A DNA stretch of 64,000 nt from Phymorhynchus buccinoides (taxonomy: Eukaryota > Mollusca > Gastropoda > Neogastropoda > Raphitomidae), in NCBI GenBank assembly GCA_017654935.2, contig CM065690.1, positions 11,046,102 to 11,110,101 of the forward strand. Direction: 5' to 3'. The translations under genes were made by a program, and so were the position numbers. Positions 24,641-37,332 of the stretch are shown here, in pieces (within the stretch, counting starts at the first letter, position 1; every line of letters begins with the position of its first letter). Below the pieces are notes generated by a model. It had not been told where the DNA came from. It saw nothing but the letters and a program-made list of their open reading frames with translations, and made no database searches.

Positions 24641-27396
24641 TCGAAGGCTTTCCGCGCCTTTCTGAGCTCCTCGTTCATCAGCAGCAGCTCCTTGACCCGG
24701 GAGTACTTCTTGGGGTCCTTGCGGATGAGGAAGATGATGTCCTCCACAGCGATGCGCCCCGCCCGCCCCACCTCCATGGCCTTTTTCGTCTGCACAGCCA
24801 TGGGGGAAATTGCATTCAAGCACTAATCAGAATTGTGAACATACTTAACCCTTTCATACTATCAGGCAGAGTGGGAACATACTTAAGTCATAACTAAGTC
24901 ATAAGTTTCTTTGTTATACATGTCACAGAGGAATTCACAATAGTGCAAATACAAAATTTCGCACATGGAAACCCTTTCAACGTCTTCCACCAAAATGTAC
25001 CAAAAACTAAGATGAGATTTATCAAAAATATTGGGAATTCCTCTTCTGCATGAAACATAGGGCCTTCCTACATTAAAATTAAGACATAATCATGGATAAC
25101 TCTCACATGCATTTTAGTGACACTGTTAAATCATTGTGGTGCCAAAGACATTGGCGCTGAAAAGGGTGAGTTTCCGATGATCTTTAATGCTATCTGCAGC
25201 TCACTCATCCATGCAACCCGCACATGTATGGAAACTTGTCTTCCACTTCCACCTTCATTTTTAAACCCATTCTTTAACTCTCACACCACACCCAATTTCA
25301 TCCGCTCCTTGCTTCCAGTCCTCAATTTTTTTCTTTTCTTTCCTTTTGCTCTCCCCCCCCCCCCCCCCCCCCTTCATACTTGTTATGTGAAACTATGTAC
25401 AGTATTAGCGAATTCGTTTGTCAACCAGCCAAAGAGAAAGAAACTAAACCAGGCAAACGTTAAAACGCATAGCACTCTAATAAATGAAATGTGACCCAGC
25501 ACCACGGAAAGGACATTGAATAAGTGTCAAACTGACAATTCAGAGAAAATTATTATTCGAAAACTTCAGATAATTCTTTCTAATGATACAAGAACCGCTC
25601 CAAAATCTTTTTTTTTTCCATTCCATAGTTATGAGCATTTAAAGTTGGTAGGGTGAGCATTGGCCATTTTGAGAAAACACAGTCTAAAGTTTAGCCAAGC
25701 TGAAGAAAATGTATTGACCTACTCATTTTAAAACACTTATAAGACCATTTAGAGACCATATTAAAGGTTGTCCTTCGGACATATGAAAGATAAGATGTTA
25801 GAGAACACAAAAACACCCATAACTCAAAATTGACAAAATACAAGATTTTTTACTTTCCAAGCCTGTTGTGAGAAACTAGCCCAGCAACTTAATGTCCCTT
25901 TATATTATGCTGGGTCACAAATGCTAAGCAACATAGGCAAGCTGCCTTATAAAAAAAAGAAGAGAAAAACAGAAACAAGAACATCAAACAAAACCAACCA
26001 ACCAAGGTCAAAGGGAAGATGAAGTTTACAGCTGACACTACACAGACTGGAAACACATGAGCAATTCATTTGAATTGTAGAACTATTTGCTTTTAGCCTT
26101 TTAGTTAAATATAATTAATGGAAAAAACCAACCACATTTTCCCCAACAAAAGTTAAATTATAAGAGTTTGTGATCAATTAAAAACATTACAGGTATTAAA
26201 AATGTTGAATGTATTAGCTCTTTTTATGTAAAAAAAAGTCACACAGATTTTTTTTGAAAATACCGCAATTACTGTTATAAAAGAAAATGAGAGAGACATA
26301 ATTCAGTATTCTATTCCCTGATCACCACTCATGAAATCTATTGAAGAAAAAGTTTTTGCTTTAAAAGAGCAGACTGTTATGACTTACGAGTTAATCTGCT
26401 GTTACTGTGATAGTAATTATTTTTTAGTATTATATACTAATATCCTCCGAAGTCGAAGTGTGGCTGCCCACGTGGCGGGGTAATAAAAAACAGTTACACA
26501 CATAATGTTCTCATCCTTAGCTGGTGCATTTGTACCATTAGTGTTCAAGTGCTTCGGCTGTTGGGATGATCCCTGGAGTCTTTAAACCAGGGTAAGACAA
26601 CAACAACAAAACAACATATCATCGGTGAAATTAAAAACCTTGTATCTCAAATTTTTTTTGTTTTGAGTTAGATACATAGTCAGCTTTCTAATTTTCCCCT
26701 CCACCTTCCACCAAAAGCTCGTATCTCTAACGACTTTCTATCTGGGGTAAATGAGGTTGTGAAAATAGACAAAAAAATCGTAAGTCCCAAATTCATATAT
26801 ATATAGTTAAGGACAAAAACCTCGTAGTCGTACCTTCATTCTTTTCAAGTCTAAAAAAAAAAAGTCAGTAATTTTAACAAAATGCAGGACTAAACTCGCA
26901 ATGCCTTGAACATATTCATCATAGCTAATCAATCGTGGTCAACGCGGTTAATTTTTAAAACTTTTTTTTTCTTCATGTTTCTCAAAACTACCAAAATTGA
27001 GATATGAGGTTGTTTTTTTATTTCACTGACGTTATTGTAATAGTCTTTGATTCAACTGCACTCACCATCTCAGTGATGTACTCAATGACCAAGTCTTCCA
27101 ACAAGTCGACTGATTCGGTGTAAGGGTTCTGGTCATCCCCAAAGCCATACATCATGCAGCGCACTGCTGGACACGCGTAAGAAACACAGAAAGAATCTCT
27201 TAATGCCTCTTATATTTGAACAACTCTGTGTGTGTGTGTGTGTGTGTGTCCTTCTGTTTGTTCGCCCAGTACCTCACGAACCAGTGTACAGAATCGCTTC
27301 AAAATTTGTGCGGTGACGTATTATGGTGCATACATTTTTATAACAACTTATAGAAATACTGTGTCAAAAGAATCATCCATTTAAATTTAAAAGAAC

Positions 27397-27427
<31 letters not shown>

Positions 27428-29879
27428 GCACGCACACGCACACACACATTTCCCAGAATCAGGCAATATACAGAAATGATTTAAAATTTTGTTCACCATT
27501 TCATCATATTTTCCCCCCATGTAGCATATTTAATAATTTATCATATTTTTGTCAAATATGTGTACAAAATATGGTGAAATCTTTTGGGTAAACAGGTCTC
27601 ACAGTGTCACACACACACACACACACACATAAATCATGATAACATATTCATGATATTGCTCAGCTTCGCGAGTTAAAATTGTAAAAAGGCATAGAGCTAC
27701 AAAAGTTTAATAGAAATTAGAATATCGTATCTTTCATACTATAACTATAACTAAGGCGATATCTTTTTTCCCCAGCCTGAGACTAGTGAGAGAGTGAGAC
27801 CCCTTCACCTTGTAACATATTAATATAACTACTAATAGTAGTGGTATGTATCTAGTAAGAAATCAGAAAGTACTAAAACCTGAATTTTATGTCAAATGTA
27901 GGGGGGTGCGCCTTATAATCAGGTGTGCCTTATAGTCAGAAAAATATGGTATGAATTTGTCTCCTAACATGTTTTCTTTCTTTCCAATGATTTTAGATCT
28001 GTGTCAAACATGGGGAGCTAATTCAAAATAATACAAACAGATGAATGCAGCACAAGCTGAGCAGCGGGCGCGAGCTGGCAGGGTCACTAAAACTCAAACA
28101 CCCCTGTGTCCATGCAGCAGCTTAGGCCCTTTATCAGATGGAACCTACCCCCCCCCCCCCCCCCTTTCTTCAGTTGTCTTTTTTTCTCTCCTGAGGGTGC
28201 CAGAATGATCAATTAAATGATCATGGGCCCCAAAGAGAAGAAGAAGAAGAGCAAGCATAATGTGTGATATGCAGATCCCACAACAAATGAAACACATGTC
28301 GTCAAGAAATGTGAATTTTTCAAAAGAAATGACTGTATTTTTCTGACTAAAAGTATAAGGCGATACTTTTTCCCCCCCAGACTGAGACCCTTAGACTGAG
28401 ACTAATATTATAATAGTAAGAAAATATAAGAACAAAATCTGAATTTTGTGCCAACAAAAATTTGGGCTGCCTTACACTGTTACAGTCCGAAAAATGCAGT
28501 AAAATTACTATGTTTTAACAGGGGATATCATTGATACTTACATTCTCTGGAAAACATCTTTTTGCGCTTCTCTAGCGGGGCATCCTCTTCCACCTCCTCA
28601 TCGTCAAACTGCAAAGAAACCTCTACACGTACAGCTTTGAGCTTATAAATGAATGTCTACTGCACCAGAGCTTCAGATTGTTTTCAGACTCCATGGGTCA
28701 TATGGCCCATGGCTGCACAAAATGAGGGGTCAGTTTTCAAAATGATGGGCCACTTAATGTGGCGTAATGATTTTTGTGGGTGCACGTGTGTGTCTGTGTA
28801 GAAAATAGATACCTTTGGAAAAAGCCAAAACGGAATTCTCATGGAATGGGATGCGTCCTAAGGGCTCATCACAAGGTGTTGACATGCGCCATTATTAAAA
28901 AGAACGGGTCAATGACGCGGGCGCACCGACAATCTGAAGCTCTGCTGCACCAGAAAAAGAAGATGAAAATGAAAAAAAGAGCCCAGTGATCAAACTTTTA
29001 TGAGTAGCTAATGTTGTTGTTGTTGTACCTTAGCTTAAAGACTCCAGGGATCATCTCAACAGCCAAAGCAGAAGTTGAACACCATGGTACAAATGCACCA
29101 ACAAGGGATGAGAACATGTGTGCGTGACAACCACAAATTTCACTCTTTCTTTACTTGAACCATTTACCTAACCCTAACCCTACAAAAAAGTGAAATTTGT
29201 GGTTCATGCTCAATGTCGCAAATACAGACTCTCATAGTAGTGAGCTGCAGATTTGCACGAGCTACACTTTTGACTGCGACACGGCCTACTCGTAGTTGGT
29301 ACGAGTCGTACCGAATAGTGGGATGGGCTTTAACGTGTGCCCAAGATCTTGTGCATGCGTTCACACACGGGACCTCGGTTTTTTTAAAGTCTCATCCGAA
29401 GGACTTTTTCGGGGTTTTCCGCCAATCACTTCATCTTCTTCCGGTTAACCGTTAAGTGCCCACAATCAACAATTTGATTTTTATGGCACTATTTCGGTCG
29501 AGGTCCGAAGTCGGAGAAACAAAAGAATAAAATAAAATAAAATAGAATATAAAATAAAGACTAAAAGAGAGAGAGAGCAAAAGAAACAGAGAAAACCCTA
29601 ATCTACAATGAAAACAATTTCGGGTCATATTCTTTTTAGAACTTCTTCTCTTGAGGGCTCACAGCACAGACTATAGTTTTACACTGTGTGAAACATATTG
29701 TCTGTGCCCACAGTCAATTCAATGAGCTGACCATTCTGGCTCCTTTAAAAAAAAAAAAAAGACCAGCCAGCTGTGGATCCCCAACTTACATCCAAAGTTG
29801 TATCCAGTTTATCCTTAGCATTCGATTCTGATCCACTGCCACTACCACCAGCCCCACTTCCACTCGCTGCTTCGGCCAT
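24613..29879 (-). CDS. TAF13: TFIID subunit 13 (TAF13), four exons
   Basis: Histone-fold subunit of TFIID that pairs with TAF11 in RNA polymerase II preinitiation. Exons (minus): 29879-29790, 28608-28542, 27163-27066, 24789-24613; 143 aa plus stop (human protein about 124 aa). The N-terminus is a Gly/Ser-rich linker (MAEAASGSGAGGSGSGSES) followed by an acidic stretch, FDDEEVEEDAPLEKRKKMFS. The histone fold covers about residues 50-143: LRCMMYGFGDDQNPYTESVD, LLEDLVIEYITEM, GRIAVEDIIFLIRKDPKKYS, LLMNEELRKARKAFDEIKY; these match the family almost residue for residue. Exon 3 uses the second AG of a CAGCAG acceptor, because this restores the conserved Leu53. The final 11 codons and stop are repeated in an array just downstream. 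No AATAAA was noticed close to the stop, so the 3'UTR may run through that array. Confidence 0.96.
24846..25167. mobile_element. Degraded CCCTTTCA-type MITE in TAF13 intron 3
   Basis: TTAACCCTTTCATACTATC near 24846 and GGCGCTGAAAAGGGTGAG near 25150 resemble a decayed inverted pair; the interior has TACATGTCACAGAGGAATTC as in 4315-4335. Confidence 0.45.
25491..25918. mobile_element. Element with GTGACCCAGC / GCTGGGTCAC ends, TAF13 intron 3
   Basis: The 10-bp inverted ends enclose about 430 bp of AT-rich sequence without coding frames. Confidence 0.5.
26440..26600 (+). repeat. Dispersed repeat, second copy, TAF13 intron 3
   Basis: GAAGTCGAAGTGTGGCTGCC and TGGGATGATCCCTGGAGTCT. Confidence 0.65.
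27723..27952. mobile_element. TCGGACTATAAGG-type MITE in TAF13 intron 2
   Basis: A longer, diverged copy with GCGCCTTATAATCAGGTGTG and the right end TATAGTCAGAAAAATATGG. Confidence 0.75.
28332..28500. mobile_element. TCGGACTATAAGG-type MITE in TAF13 intron 2
   Basis: Left end CTGTATTTTTCTGACTAAAA, right end CAGTCCGAAAAATGCAG; ends 42 bp from exon 2. Confidence 0.75.
29330..29480 (-). mobile_element. SINE body fragment near TAF13 exon 2
   Basis: ACACACGGGACCTCGG and GTCTCATCCGAAGGAC on the plus strand are the reversed body of the same SINE group. No tail hairpin. Confidence 0.55.
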
Positions 29880-30352
29880 CCTTTTTGTCAAGATTCTTGT
29901 TGCTTTAGTTTTGGAAGATCAAAGCGTAGCTGATGTGCATACTAAAGTCTTGTACTCTTGAGTGTTTCGCAGCCATGAACTAGGGGAGGTAATGCCCGTA
30001 ATGGCCGTCTACATCTTTTTAATGGTAACTTATACAACATTTGTTTTGTCTAACTAACCAATGATCCAATGTGTTTTTGTTTATTTGTCGTTACTGTCAA
30101 CTGAATGTGAAACAAAATATACCAAGATTAGATCTAATACTTTCTTATAGTCAAATTCAATGTCGCTTCTTCTCCTTTCACGTTCATATTTTGACCGCAC
30201 TTTCTTTCCACTACATTGATAGTAAAAAGACTAACAAGGGAAGCTACTCTGGATTTTCATTATGTAAAAAAAGACGTGTTTCATCATTCTCCTAAGCAAA
30301 GTGAAGGACAAACTAAAGATTTTCTTAAACGGCTCTTAAAACAACGGAAATC
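29880..30352. promoter_or_regulatory. Shared TAF13/COX17 promoter interval
   Basis: 473 bp separate the start codons of two divergent housekeeping genes, so this stretch must hold both promoters and both 5'UTRs. It is AT-rich, with no repeat element or microsatellite recognised in it, unlike almost every other stretch of this size in the window. No TATA box or specific motif could be assigned. Confidence 0.6.
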
Positions 30353-33300
30353 ATGCCTGACGAGAAAAAGGGAAATGAGCAGAAGCTGAAGCCCTGCTGC
30401 GCTTGTCCAGAAACAAAGAAAGTGAGAGATCAATGGTAAGAAAAGATTTTGTCTTCAGTTCAGTTCTTGCTTTCTAGTTTCTTGACTCAAATTTACAAAA
30501 ATATTTATTTATTTCATTGGAAAGAGCCCGACAAGACCTTTAAAATGATACCCAAATTATCAAAATCGGTCGAAAATTGGGAAAGTTACGTTTTAAAATG
30601 ATAGCTTTTTTGACATGAGTTATATATAACTTAGTTAATAAGAAAAGGTTGATCAAGGTTACCGGCCCTTACCGTATCTAATCAAGGTTTGGATGAATAA
30701 AACAGCCATAACTTATTTATTTTTTTACCAATAAACAAAACATTGGTGCCAAAATAAAGCTTATTCAAAGGGGCAACATCAACCCCAAACATTAGACAGG
30801 TTAGGCCTAAGCTTTTTGTGCGACTCACAAGATCGCAACATCAACATGAACATGTCGGACAGGCTTCGACGTAACACCTCCCGACTTGTGGAGACCTTGA
30901 GCAGCATTGAGCTTTATTCTAGATGCACCAAATTTGGTGTACTTGTAGAAAAATAATTAAATGTAACTAAGTATTTGTTTAAAAAAAGCAAGTAGTTACC
31001 GTTCAGAAATGGTAAACAAATGAACTGGACCCAAATATTGGATCACTTGTCTCTTGCGTTAAAAAAAAGATCGTTCCCGAATGACCGGGTAGGTGTCTGC
31101 TTCCACAAAGAAAACAACTTGGATGGTCACAGCGCCAAGAATAACCATCAATAAAAACAAGCAAAGGAAGTGACCGTTTGGCACATGGCCAAAATCGGGG
31201 CTCAGGATTTTTACAGGAAAAATTGCTGCGGTTTGACCTAATTCCGTCATTCCTATCTTGAGTTTGAACTGGTCTTGTAAGTTGTAGTTGTAGGAAAATA
31301 GGATGGTTATAAAAAAAAATATTTTATTATTTTTTGTCAAATCCTAAATAAATATTATGTCATTGGAAAGAGCTCGAAAAGACCTTTAAAATGATACCCA
31401 AATTATCAAAATCGGTCGGAAATTGAGAAAGTTAAGAAATTTTAAAATGATAGCCTTTTTTTTATCTGAGCTACATAAGAAAAAGTTGATCAACTCGATC
31501 GTCAGTCCCAATGCCCCACATGGCCGAAAGGCCGCAGAGGGCATAAAACCCTATTTCGTCTCGATCGTCAGTGTGACGGCAAGAAGAAAAACAAAATTAG
31601 ATTAACCTCGCAAAGTCACTGATTATAAACTTACATGCACCAAATTTTGCACACAAGTAGCAAATTGGTTGAATCTATTAATGTATTATGCTATTAATTT
31701 CATTAAAATCATCCTTACCGTTCAGTTGTATTCAACGGAGGAATCAGACCTAAAAATTGGAGCGCTTGACACTCGCGAACTTGCGTCCACTTGTAAACAA
31801 AAACAGGTCAAGACTAATGGAACAAGTGTGCACTCCACAAGTAAAATGCCCGGATGGGTCAGCAACAATAATAACTACCAATGAAAACAAAGCAAAGACA
31901 GTGACCACTTGGCATGAAGCCAAAACACGGGTTCGACATTTTGAGGGGAAACCATAGTCGGTTTGACCCGATTTCGTCCTTGCTATTGCCTTGTAATTTT
32001 GTATCTTGACACCACAAGGGTACACCCGGTAACGACTAAGCGAGCCTTGTGGATGTATGCTTGAGTTTCTAACACCATCCAAGTTCATTTCAAGCCTCAC
32101 AACCAGTTGCACTGTCAGTGTCACTGATCTTTGGAGGATGCCAGATTGATCAACTAAATGATGAAGTTCTTCTTCTTCTCTTGAGGGCCCACGGTCAATG
32201 AGCTTCAGGACCATTCTGGCTCCTGGCTCCTAAGTTGAACTTAGCTTAGACGTGATTGAGGCATCAGTTGATGCCTGTTCACCATTCAAGGTGGTAGACT
32301 TAGACGTTATGCGTGCGTGGTGGTGCAAACGACTAACTCGCTAAGTCAGTCATACTGCATTCTGGGTCGTAGACTGTAGGGAGCTTCGACCAGAAGGCTT
32401 CTAGGCGTGACTTGAAGGCGTTGACAGAGGGTGCTGTCACCAGTCTGACAGGCTGTTCCAAAGGTTGATAACTCTACTTAGAGAAAAGAAGTTGCTTCAG
32501 ATCTGGATCCTATGTCCTTTGGATAATTTCAGAGAGTGATCTCTATTGTCTTTGCCTGAGAAGTGTTCAAATTTTGGGTTTTCACATTGATAATGAATAT
32601 ATTGTGCACATACTTAAAACAGTCAATCTTGTCCTCACGCTTACCCCTATGTTCACTTCAAGACTAGGGAGATGGAGATGTGCTAGACGTTCAGGATAGG
32701 AAATTGTCCTTGATCAGTTGATGGACAGGGGGAGGGGATGGAGAGAGAAGTGGAGGGAGGGGGAGAGCTCTAGGGAGAGAGAGTGATAGAGAAAGAGAGA
32801 TGCTTTGGTTTGATTGTTCAAATAGGTCTATGCTTTATTGCCAAAGTCCTGTGATGAGATGGGATGTTGGTGGGAAGGGTGGAGGGTTGTATGAATGTGA
32901 GCACGCAAGTGGGCGTGCAGTTGTTAAAGTGAGCAGGGCATGTGAAGTGTGAAAGAATACTTTTAAAGCATGTAATTACAATTTGTTCTTTTATAAATTG
33001 TTTGGCTTCTTGTGTGTGTATATTTGACGTATCCGCAAGAAAATTATCCTTGTTTTCATGAGGACAAAATAAAAGTTGAGTTGTTGAATTGAGTTGAGTA
33101 GCTTTGCTGATCTGTGCTGAACATCTTCAACCTCTTGGCACAATGTCTTGCTGTAGCCTTGAGTGTAGGGTTGCCATACTGAGTGACCATACTCCCGAAT
33201 ATGTCGAACCAGACTTTAAGTTAAGCACTACAGTTGTATGAAGAGATCGTCACTCAAGTAATCAAATGTCCTTCGCATCACTCCTACTAGTACTACTCTG

Positions 33301-36178
33301 TTTGCTTTCGCTGTAACTTGAGACACAGGATCCTTGAAGTTGAAGCTGGGGGTTTTCTTAGAAATACTCCCAGTCCCAGGTCCTTCTCACATTCAGTGAT
33401 TCACTTTCAAGTAGAGGAATGGGCCCCAAAAAGAAAAAGAGGAGGACATATTTTGAATACAGTGCAACCTCCCTTATATTTTATAAGACCTCCCAAAATC
33501 TTCCAAAATGAAGTCTTATAACAAGGGAGGGGTCTTACACTTACAGAGATGGTGCTACAATTTTCACTTTAGGCCATTTGGCCTAAATAGCCACAAAACC
33601 TTAGGCCAATTTCAACAATTTTAGGCCCTCTCACTCGGTCACAAGTGCTGTCGATCTCTGCTTGCTTGTTAACTGATCCCCCAAACGAAAGTAGCGACTG
33701 CCCGCTTGTAAATTTTGTCTTCTTTTTGGGAGGCATTTCAATCAAAAACCAGTGAAACACTGACGCTAAAGGACGACAAGATCACACAGACTCACACTAC
33801 GGTGTGGCAAATGTCCGCCATAAGCAGCAAGGGAAGCAACTCTCACGAGGCAATTGGCCTTGTGCTAGCAAAATCATGACGCGACAAAGTTAGCTTTTTG
33901 ATCTCGGTCACACGTGGTGCAAGCAAACTTTGTTTCACTTCGTTGTTCATAAAAAAACGGATACACTTCGTTGTTCATAAAAAAAACGGACATACTCGTG
34001 CCGATTTGGTAATCAAACCTTCGGCCCACTGGGCCGACAGGACGGTTGACTTTTAGGACATTTTTTGTAATTTTCGGCGAATCGCCGAAGGCCGACGGCA
34101 AACAACAACCCTGTTTTATAAGGGGGGTAATTTTAATACTTACAAAGAAGGGCAATGTCTCAGAGAAGTAGGTCTTATGTGGGAGGGAGTCTTATAAGGG
34201 AGGTTCCACTGTACCAGCATGTTGTTCCAGCTCTCTCCCACCCCTACCCCTTTCCAAAACTACCTACTTTTAATTTTCACTTTTCTGATGAACTGCTGCA
34301 CAAACTCACTTCAATTTCAAATTTTATACAAGATGGAAACTGGTATGAAGTTGGCTGCTGAAACTGAAAGGAGAAGAAAGAAGAGTTTTCCCAGAAGTTG
34401 TGTCCCATGGTGTAGCTATAGCCATGGCCGTTGTCGCTCAACACAGCATCATGTCCTCAGTCATTCCCCCACCCCACCCCACCAAATTTATACAACATAA
34501 TTGTCATAAGCCACTTCACAGAATCACTTCAGATTATGCATGGTGGTTTATATGAAACTGAGGCAATTGTGTAGGTCAACACCCCTTCCCCTCCATTTCT
34601 CGGTTCTTTCTGGGTTGTTGTTTTTTCCAGTGAGCATTGCTTTTCTTATCTAGATTGAGCAGTTAAACCTCTAGCGTTTTAGAATTGTGGTAGGATGTAG
34701 ACCGTGACCACAAAATGTTCATCATGTGTGTTGTTATTATCAGTGTTCCCCATGCTTCCAAATTTTCAAGGGTCATCATGACCCTTTGCCCCCAAATTTT
34801 AAGGGTCATTTGAAAATGTTTGAGGGTCAAAATAAAAGCCATAATAAATGGACAATATGCTCTACTCACCTCACTTAAAACTTCAAAGTCTTTGAAAGAA
34901 CTTCGCGTCGAAGTTTTCGCAATCCAGCGCCATTCTTTTGCTTCCAAGAAACGCGCGGGCTAGTCTTGGCAGCAGTGCACGTACGAGCAGCATGGGTGGC
35001 GAGAAACAAAGGGAAATTACTCAGTAACTATGTGATTCATGATAGTTTTTGTCATCTGCTTCAACTCAAGCATGGTATAGTAGTGAAAGAATAGGCCCAG
35101 TATATTTTGTTGATCGTTTCCCGCAAGCCGAAATGGCTTCGACATTCTGATCGCGGCGAACACGTTTGAGGAAGCAATCGGCTGAGAGAAAAACTGTACG
35201 TCACAATGACGTATTGACTGAAAATGTATACGTCAAACTTGAAACTTTGTACGTAATTTACGTACAGATCTGCGTAATCGGGAACACTGTATTATCAAGT
35301 TGTATACTTGCTGATCTCGATAAAAACTGATGTCAATTTTCATCTATTTAAATTCCCCCGTGGGGTCTTTTGCATAAATAGCATTTGTAGACTTTCTGAC
35401 CTCATCACTCAAAGCAAAGATAGCTGATTGTTGTACTACTACTAGCCGAACCGGTGCACAATTGAATCTGTTCTTACTGTGTCATTTATCTGTTGGTATG
35501 GAAGCTTGAGTGTAAAAAGTAAGCGCGTGTTGAGTGATATGGTGAATGTGTGCAGTAAAGTTGTGGGTGCAAGGCAGAGTGGTATGCAAGAGTTGTATGA
35601 CAGACAAGTAGTCAAGAAAGCCAGGAAAATTCTTAATGATAACAGTCATGTTCTGGCAAAATACTATGAAGTATTACCATCGGGCCGTCGATACAGAACT
35701 CTAAAACTGAAAATAAGAGCACAGAAAACTTTCTTACCAAGATCAATTCATCTGTTGAACTCTTAATGCACTGCATCGAGTGATTGTTTTGCTGAGCAGC
35801 CTGTCCATCTCCTTGGGATTGAATTTGTATTCGTATTCGTCCAGTTTGTTAACTACAATATTGCAGTGTTATTAGTTATTAGTTTATTTTTTTAATTGTT
35901 GATAAATGTGTTTATAGTTGTTGTTTTTGTTGATAAATGTGTTTATTGTTGTTGTTTTTCTTATGTGCACCTGGCTGCAATTTCTCAGTTATGAGATAAT
36001 AAAGATGATTTGATTTGATTTGAATTTTTCATTTGTGTATTTTGTATTGTTGCACAACATTTTATCACTTGTGTCTGTCCCTTTTTCCCCCAGCATAATC
36101 GAGAAGGGAGAAGAGCATTGCGGTGACCTGATAGAAAAACACAAGGAATGCATGAGAAATATGGGCTTCAAAATTTAA
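30353..36178 (+). CDS. COX17: Cytochrome c oxidase copper chaperone COX17, two exons
   Basis: Mitochondrial intermembrane-space copper carrier that passes Cu(I) to SCO1 and COX11 for cytochrome c oxidase assembly. Exon 1 is 30353-30435 ([20 protein letters not shown] to RDQ plus TG); exon 2 is 36094-36178 ([20 protein letters not shown] to MGFKI, stop TAA). The total is 55 aa (human 63; the shortfall is in the variable N-terminus). All functional cysteines are present: the Cu-binding C15-C16-x-C18, and the twin CX9C pairs C18/C28 and C37/C47. Junctions are TG|GTAAG and CCCCCAG|C; the split codon restores Cys28. The 5,658-bp intron holds LINE and hAT fragments. The first AATAAA noticed downstream is at 37312-37317. 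It diverges from TAF13. Confidence 0.96.
30519..31480. repeat. Pair of direct repeats in the COX17 intron
   Basis: TTAAAATGATACCCAAATTA and CAAAATCGGTCG with flanks occur at 30519-30610 and 31363-31460, about 844 bp apart. Source unknown. Confidence 0.6.
32330..33340 (-). mobile_element. Decayed LINE ORF2 remnant, interrupted
   Basis: Minus-strand frames contain broken pieces of the same kind of ORF2 tail: [20 protein letters not shown] and PTLKATA near 33150-33340, [14 protein letters not shown] near 32660-32700, and [11 protein letters not shown] near 32460. Stops and shifts are frequent. About 32710-33110 is a separate insertion ending in AATAAAAGTTGAG repeats. Confidence 0.6.
32710..33110 (+). 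mobile_element. Insertion within the LINE remnant
   Basis: G-rich, purine-rich sequence ending GACAAAATAAAAGTTGAGTT followed by GTTGA-type repeats, the form of a LINE 3' terminus. It separates two parts of the older minus-strand LINE. No coding sequence is visible. Confidence 0.4.
33459..34213. mobile_element. Nested member of the AGTGGAACCT MITE family, COX17 intron
   Basis: Ends ACAGTGCAACCTCCCTTATA and AAGGGAGGTTCCACTGTA. About 570 bp of other sequence (33545-34115) sits inside, including a minus-strand frame beginning [20 protein letters not shown] that may be a transposase N-terminus fragment. Confidence 0.7.
34751..35290. mobile_element. Non-autonomous hAT-like element, copy 1
   Basis: Bounded by CAGTGTTCCC and GGGAACACTG inverted ends with TATTAT on both flanks. 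The interior matches copy 2 at 38877-39567, but with a larger internal deletion. Confidence 0.7.
35440..36030 (+). mobile_element. 5'-truncated LINE 3' end in the COX17 intron
   Basis: An open frame 35479-35766 reads [20 protein letters not shown], then [10 protein letters not shown] and [14 protein letters not shown]...PRSIHLLN, the conserved extreme C-terminus of many animal LINE ORF2 proteins. It is followed by an AT-rich 3'UTR and a (GATTT)n tail near 36005-36025. Sense orientation with COX17. Confidence 0.8.
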
Positions 36179-36835
36179 CCCTCCTGTGGCACTTGCGTAA
36201 GTTTGTGATCAGAACTTGTCTTTGCATAAGTCCCTGAGTGCGAATTAGACCGTCAACACAGGGGAATAGTATGTAAATTAGACAACCTCCCAAAACGATT
36301 GGCTGTTCAGTCTAATTTGCATACTAATCCCCTGTTTTGAATGTCCTAAGACGCACTCGTGACTACAGGGTCCCAGCATTGTTTTGTTTGTAAACAATTA
36401 ACTTTCGCAAGTTTTGTCGATATAAATGGCTGTGTGTGTGTGTGCGTGTGTGCATGTGTGTGTGTTAGAGAGAGAGAGAGAGTTGCTTTGTATATGCGCT
36501 GTTGCTGGTTGGTGTCACTCTTGAATGCTGTTTTTGTTGTCTGTTGATGAATAATTGATTGTAAAGCGCTTTGGGCTCATCTGAGGTAAAGCGCTATATA
36601 AATGTACTATTATTATTTAAACTTAGAAAATAGATATGTTTGAAGTTTACGTCAGAATTGCTCTTTGTTTAAGCGAAGAAGTGGAATCGTACTTACCCGA
36701 AAATTTGTTTGATATATTTGCAAAAATTTAATTTGGTGACACCTTTGGGTTTTTTGTTTTGTTTTGTTTTTGACTCATTCACTGCCTGCCCCATGTCTAC
36801 TACTGGTTGTATGATGTCATAACTTTTGATGTCCT

Positions 36836-36990
36836 GGGCCTGTATTCACGTTGAGATAGCATGAGACTTAGCATCACGCTAACTTAGAAGCTCATCCAAA
36901 AGTCCTATTAAATCCTATAGGACATTGGAAGAGCTTCTAAGTTAGCATCATGCTAAGTCTCATGCTATCTCAACGTGAATACAGGCCCTG
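36836..36990. mobile_element. 155-bp foldback element, copy 1
   Basis: GTATTCACGTTGAGATAGCA paired with TGCTATCTCAACGTGAATAC; arms of about 70 bp almost perfect. Confidence 0.8.
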
Positions 36991-37332
36991 GTCCTGGAAT
37001 GCTGGTTTTTGGTTCAGACAAGTCACTGTATAATCTCTAAACCATTTTCTCAGACTGCGTAACAACAGGTCTTGTTTAAATGTTATAATAAGAAAGTCAA
37101 TAATTCCTCAAATTGTCTCTGGCGGTGAAGGGGTTATGTTTCAGTATGCTCCCACAACACTTTTTTTTTCTCCAGTCATCATGAAATGAGTCAGAATTGT
37201 ATTGTCTTACACACAGCAGATAATGTAGTGGTATAAATTTACAAGTTGTTCTATGTGAAATACTTTCAGTGGAGAAACCTCTTTCACTTTGCTGTTAAAA
37301 GACTTTTAAAAAATAAATTTCAACTTCATATT

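Noticed and set aside
24109..24897. 262-codon plus-strand frame
   Set aside because: It runs antisense through TAF13 exon 4 and its GAA-rich array; Arg/Lys/Glu runs come from (GAA)n.
31750..32214. 154-codon minus-strand frame in the COX17 intron
   Set aside because: No domain, no compositional contrast, and no splice or start evidence.
33545..34115. Minus-strand frame [20 protein letters not shown] as a gene
   Set aside because: Short, enclosed in a nested MITE, and similar only in style to transposase N-termini; recorded with the element.
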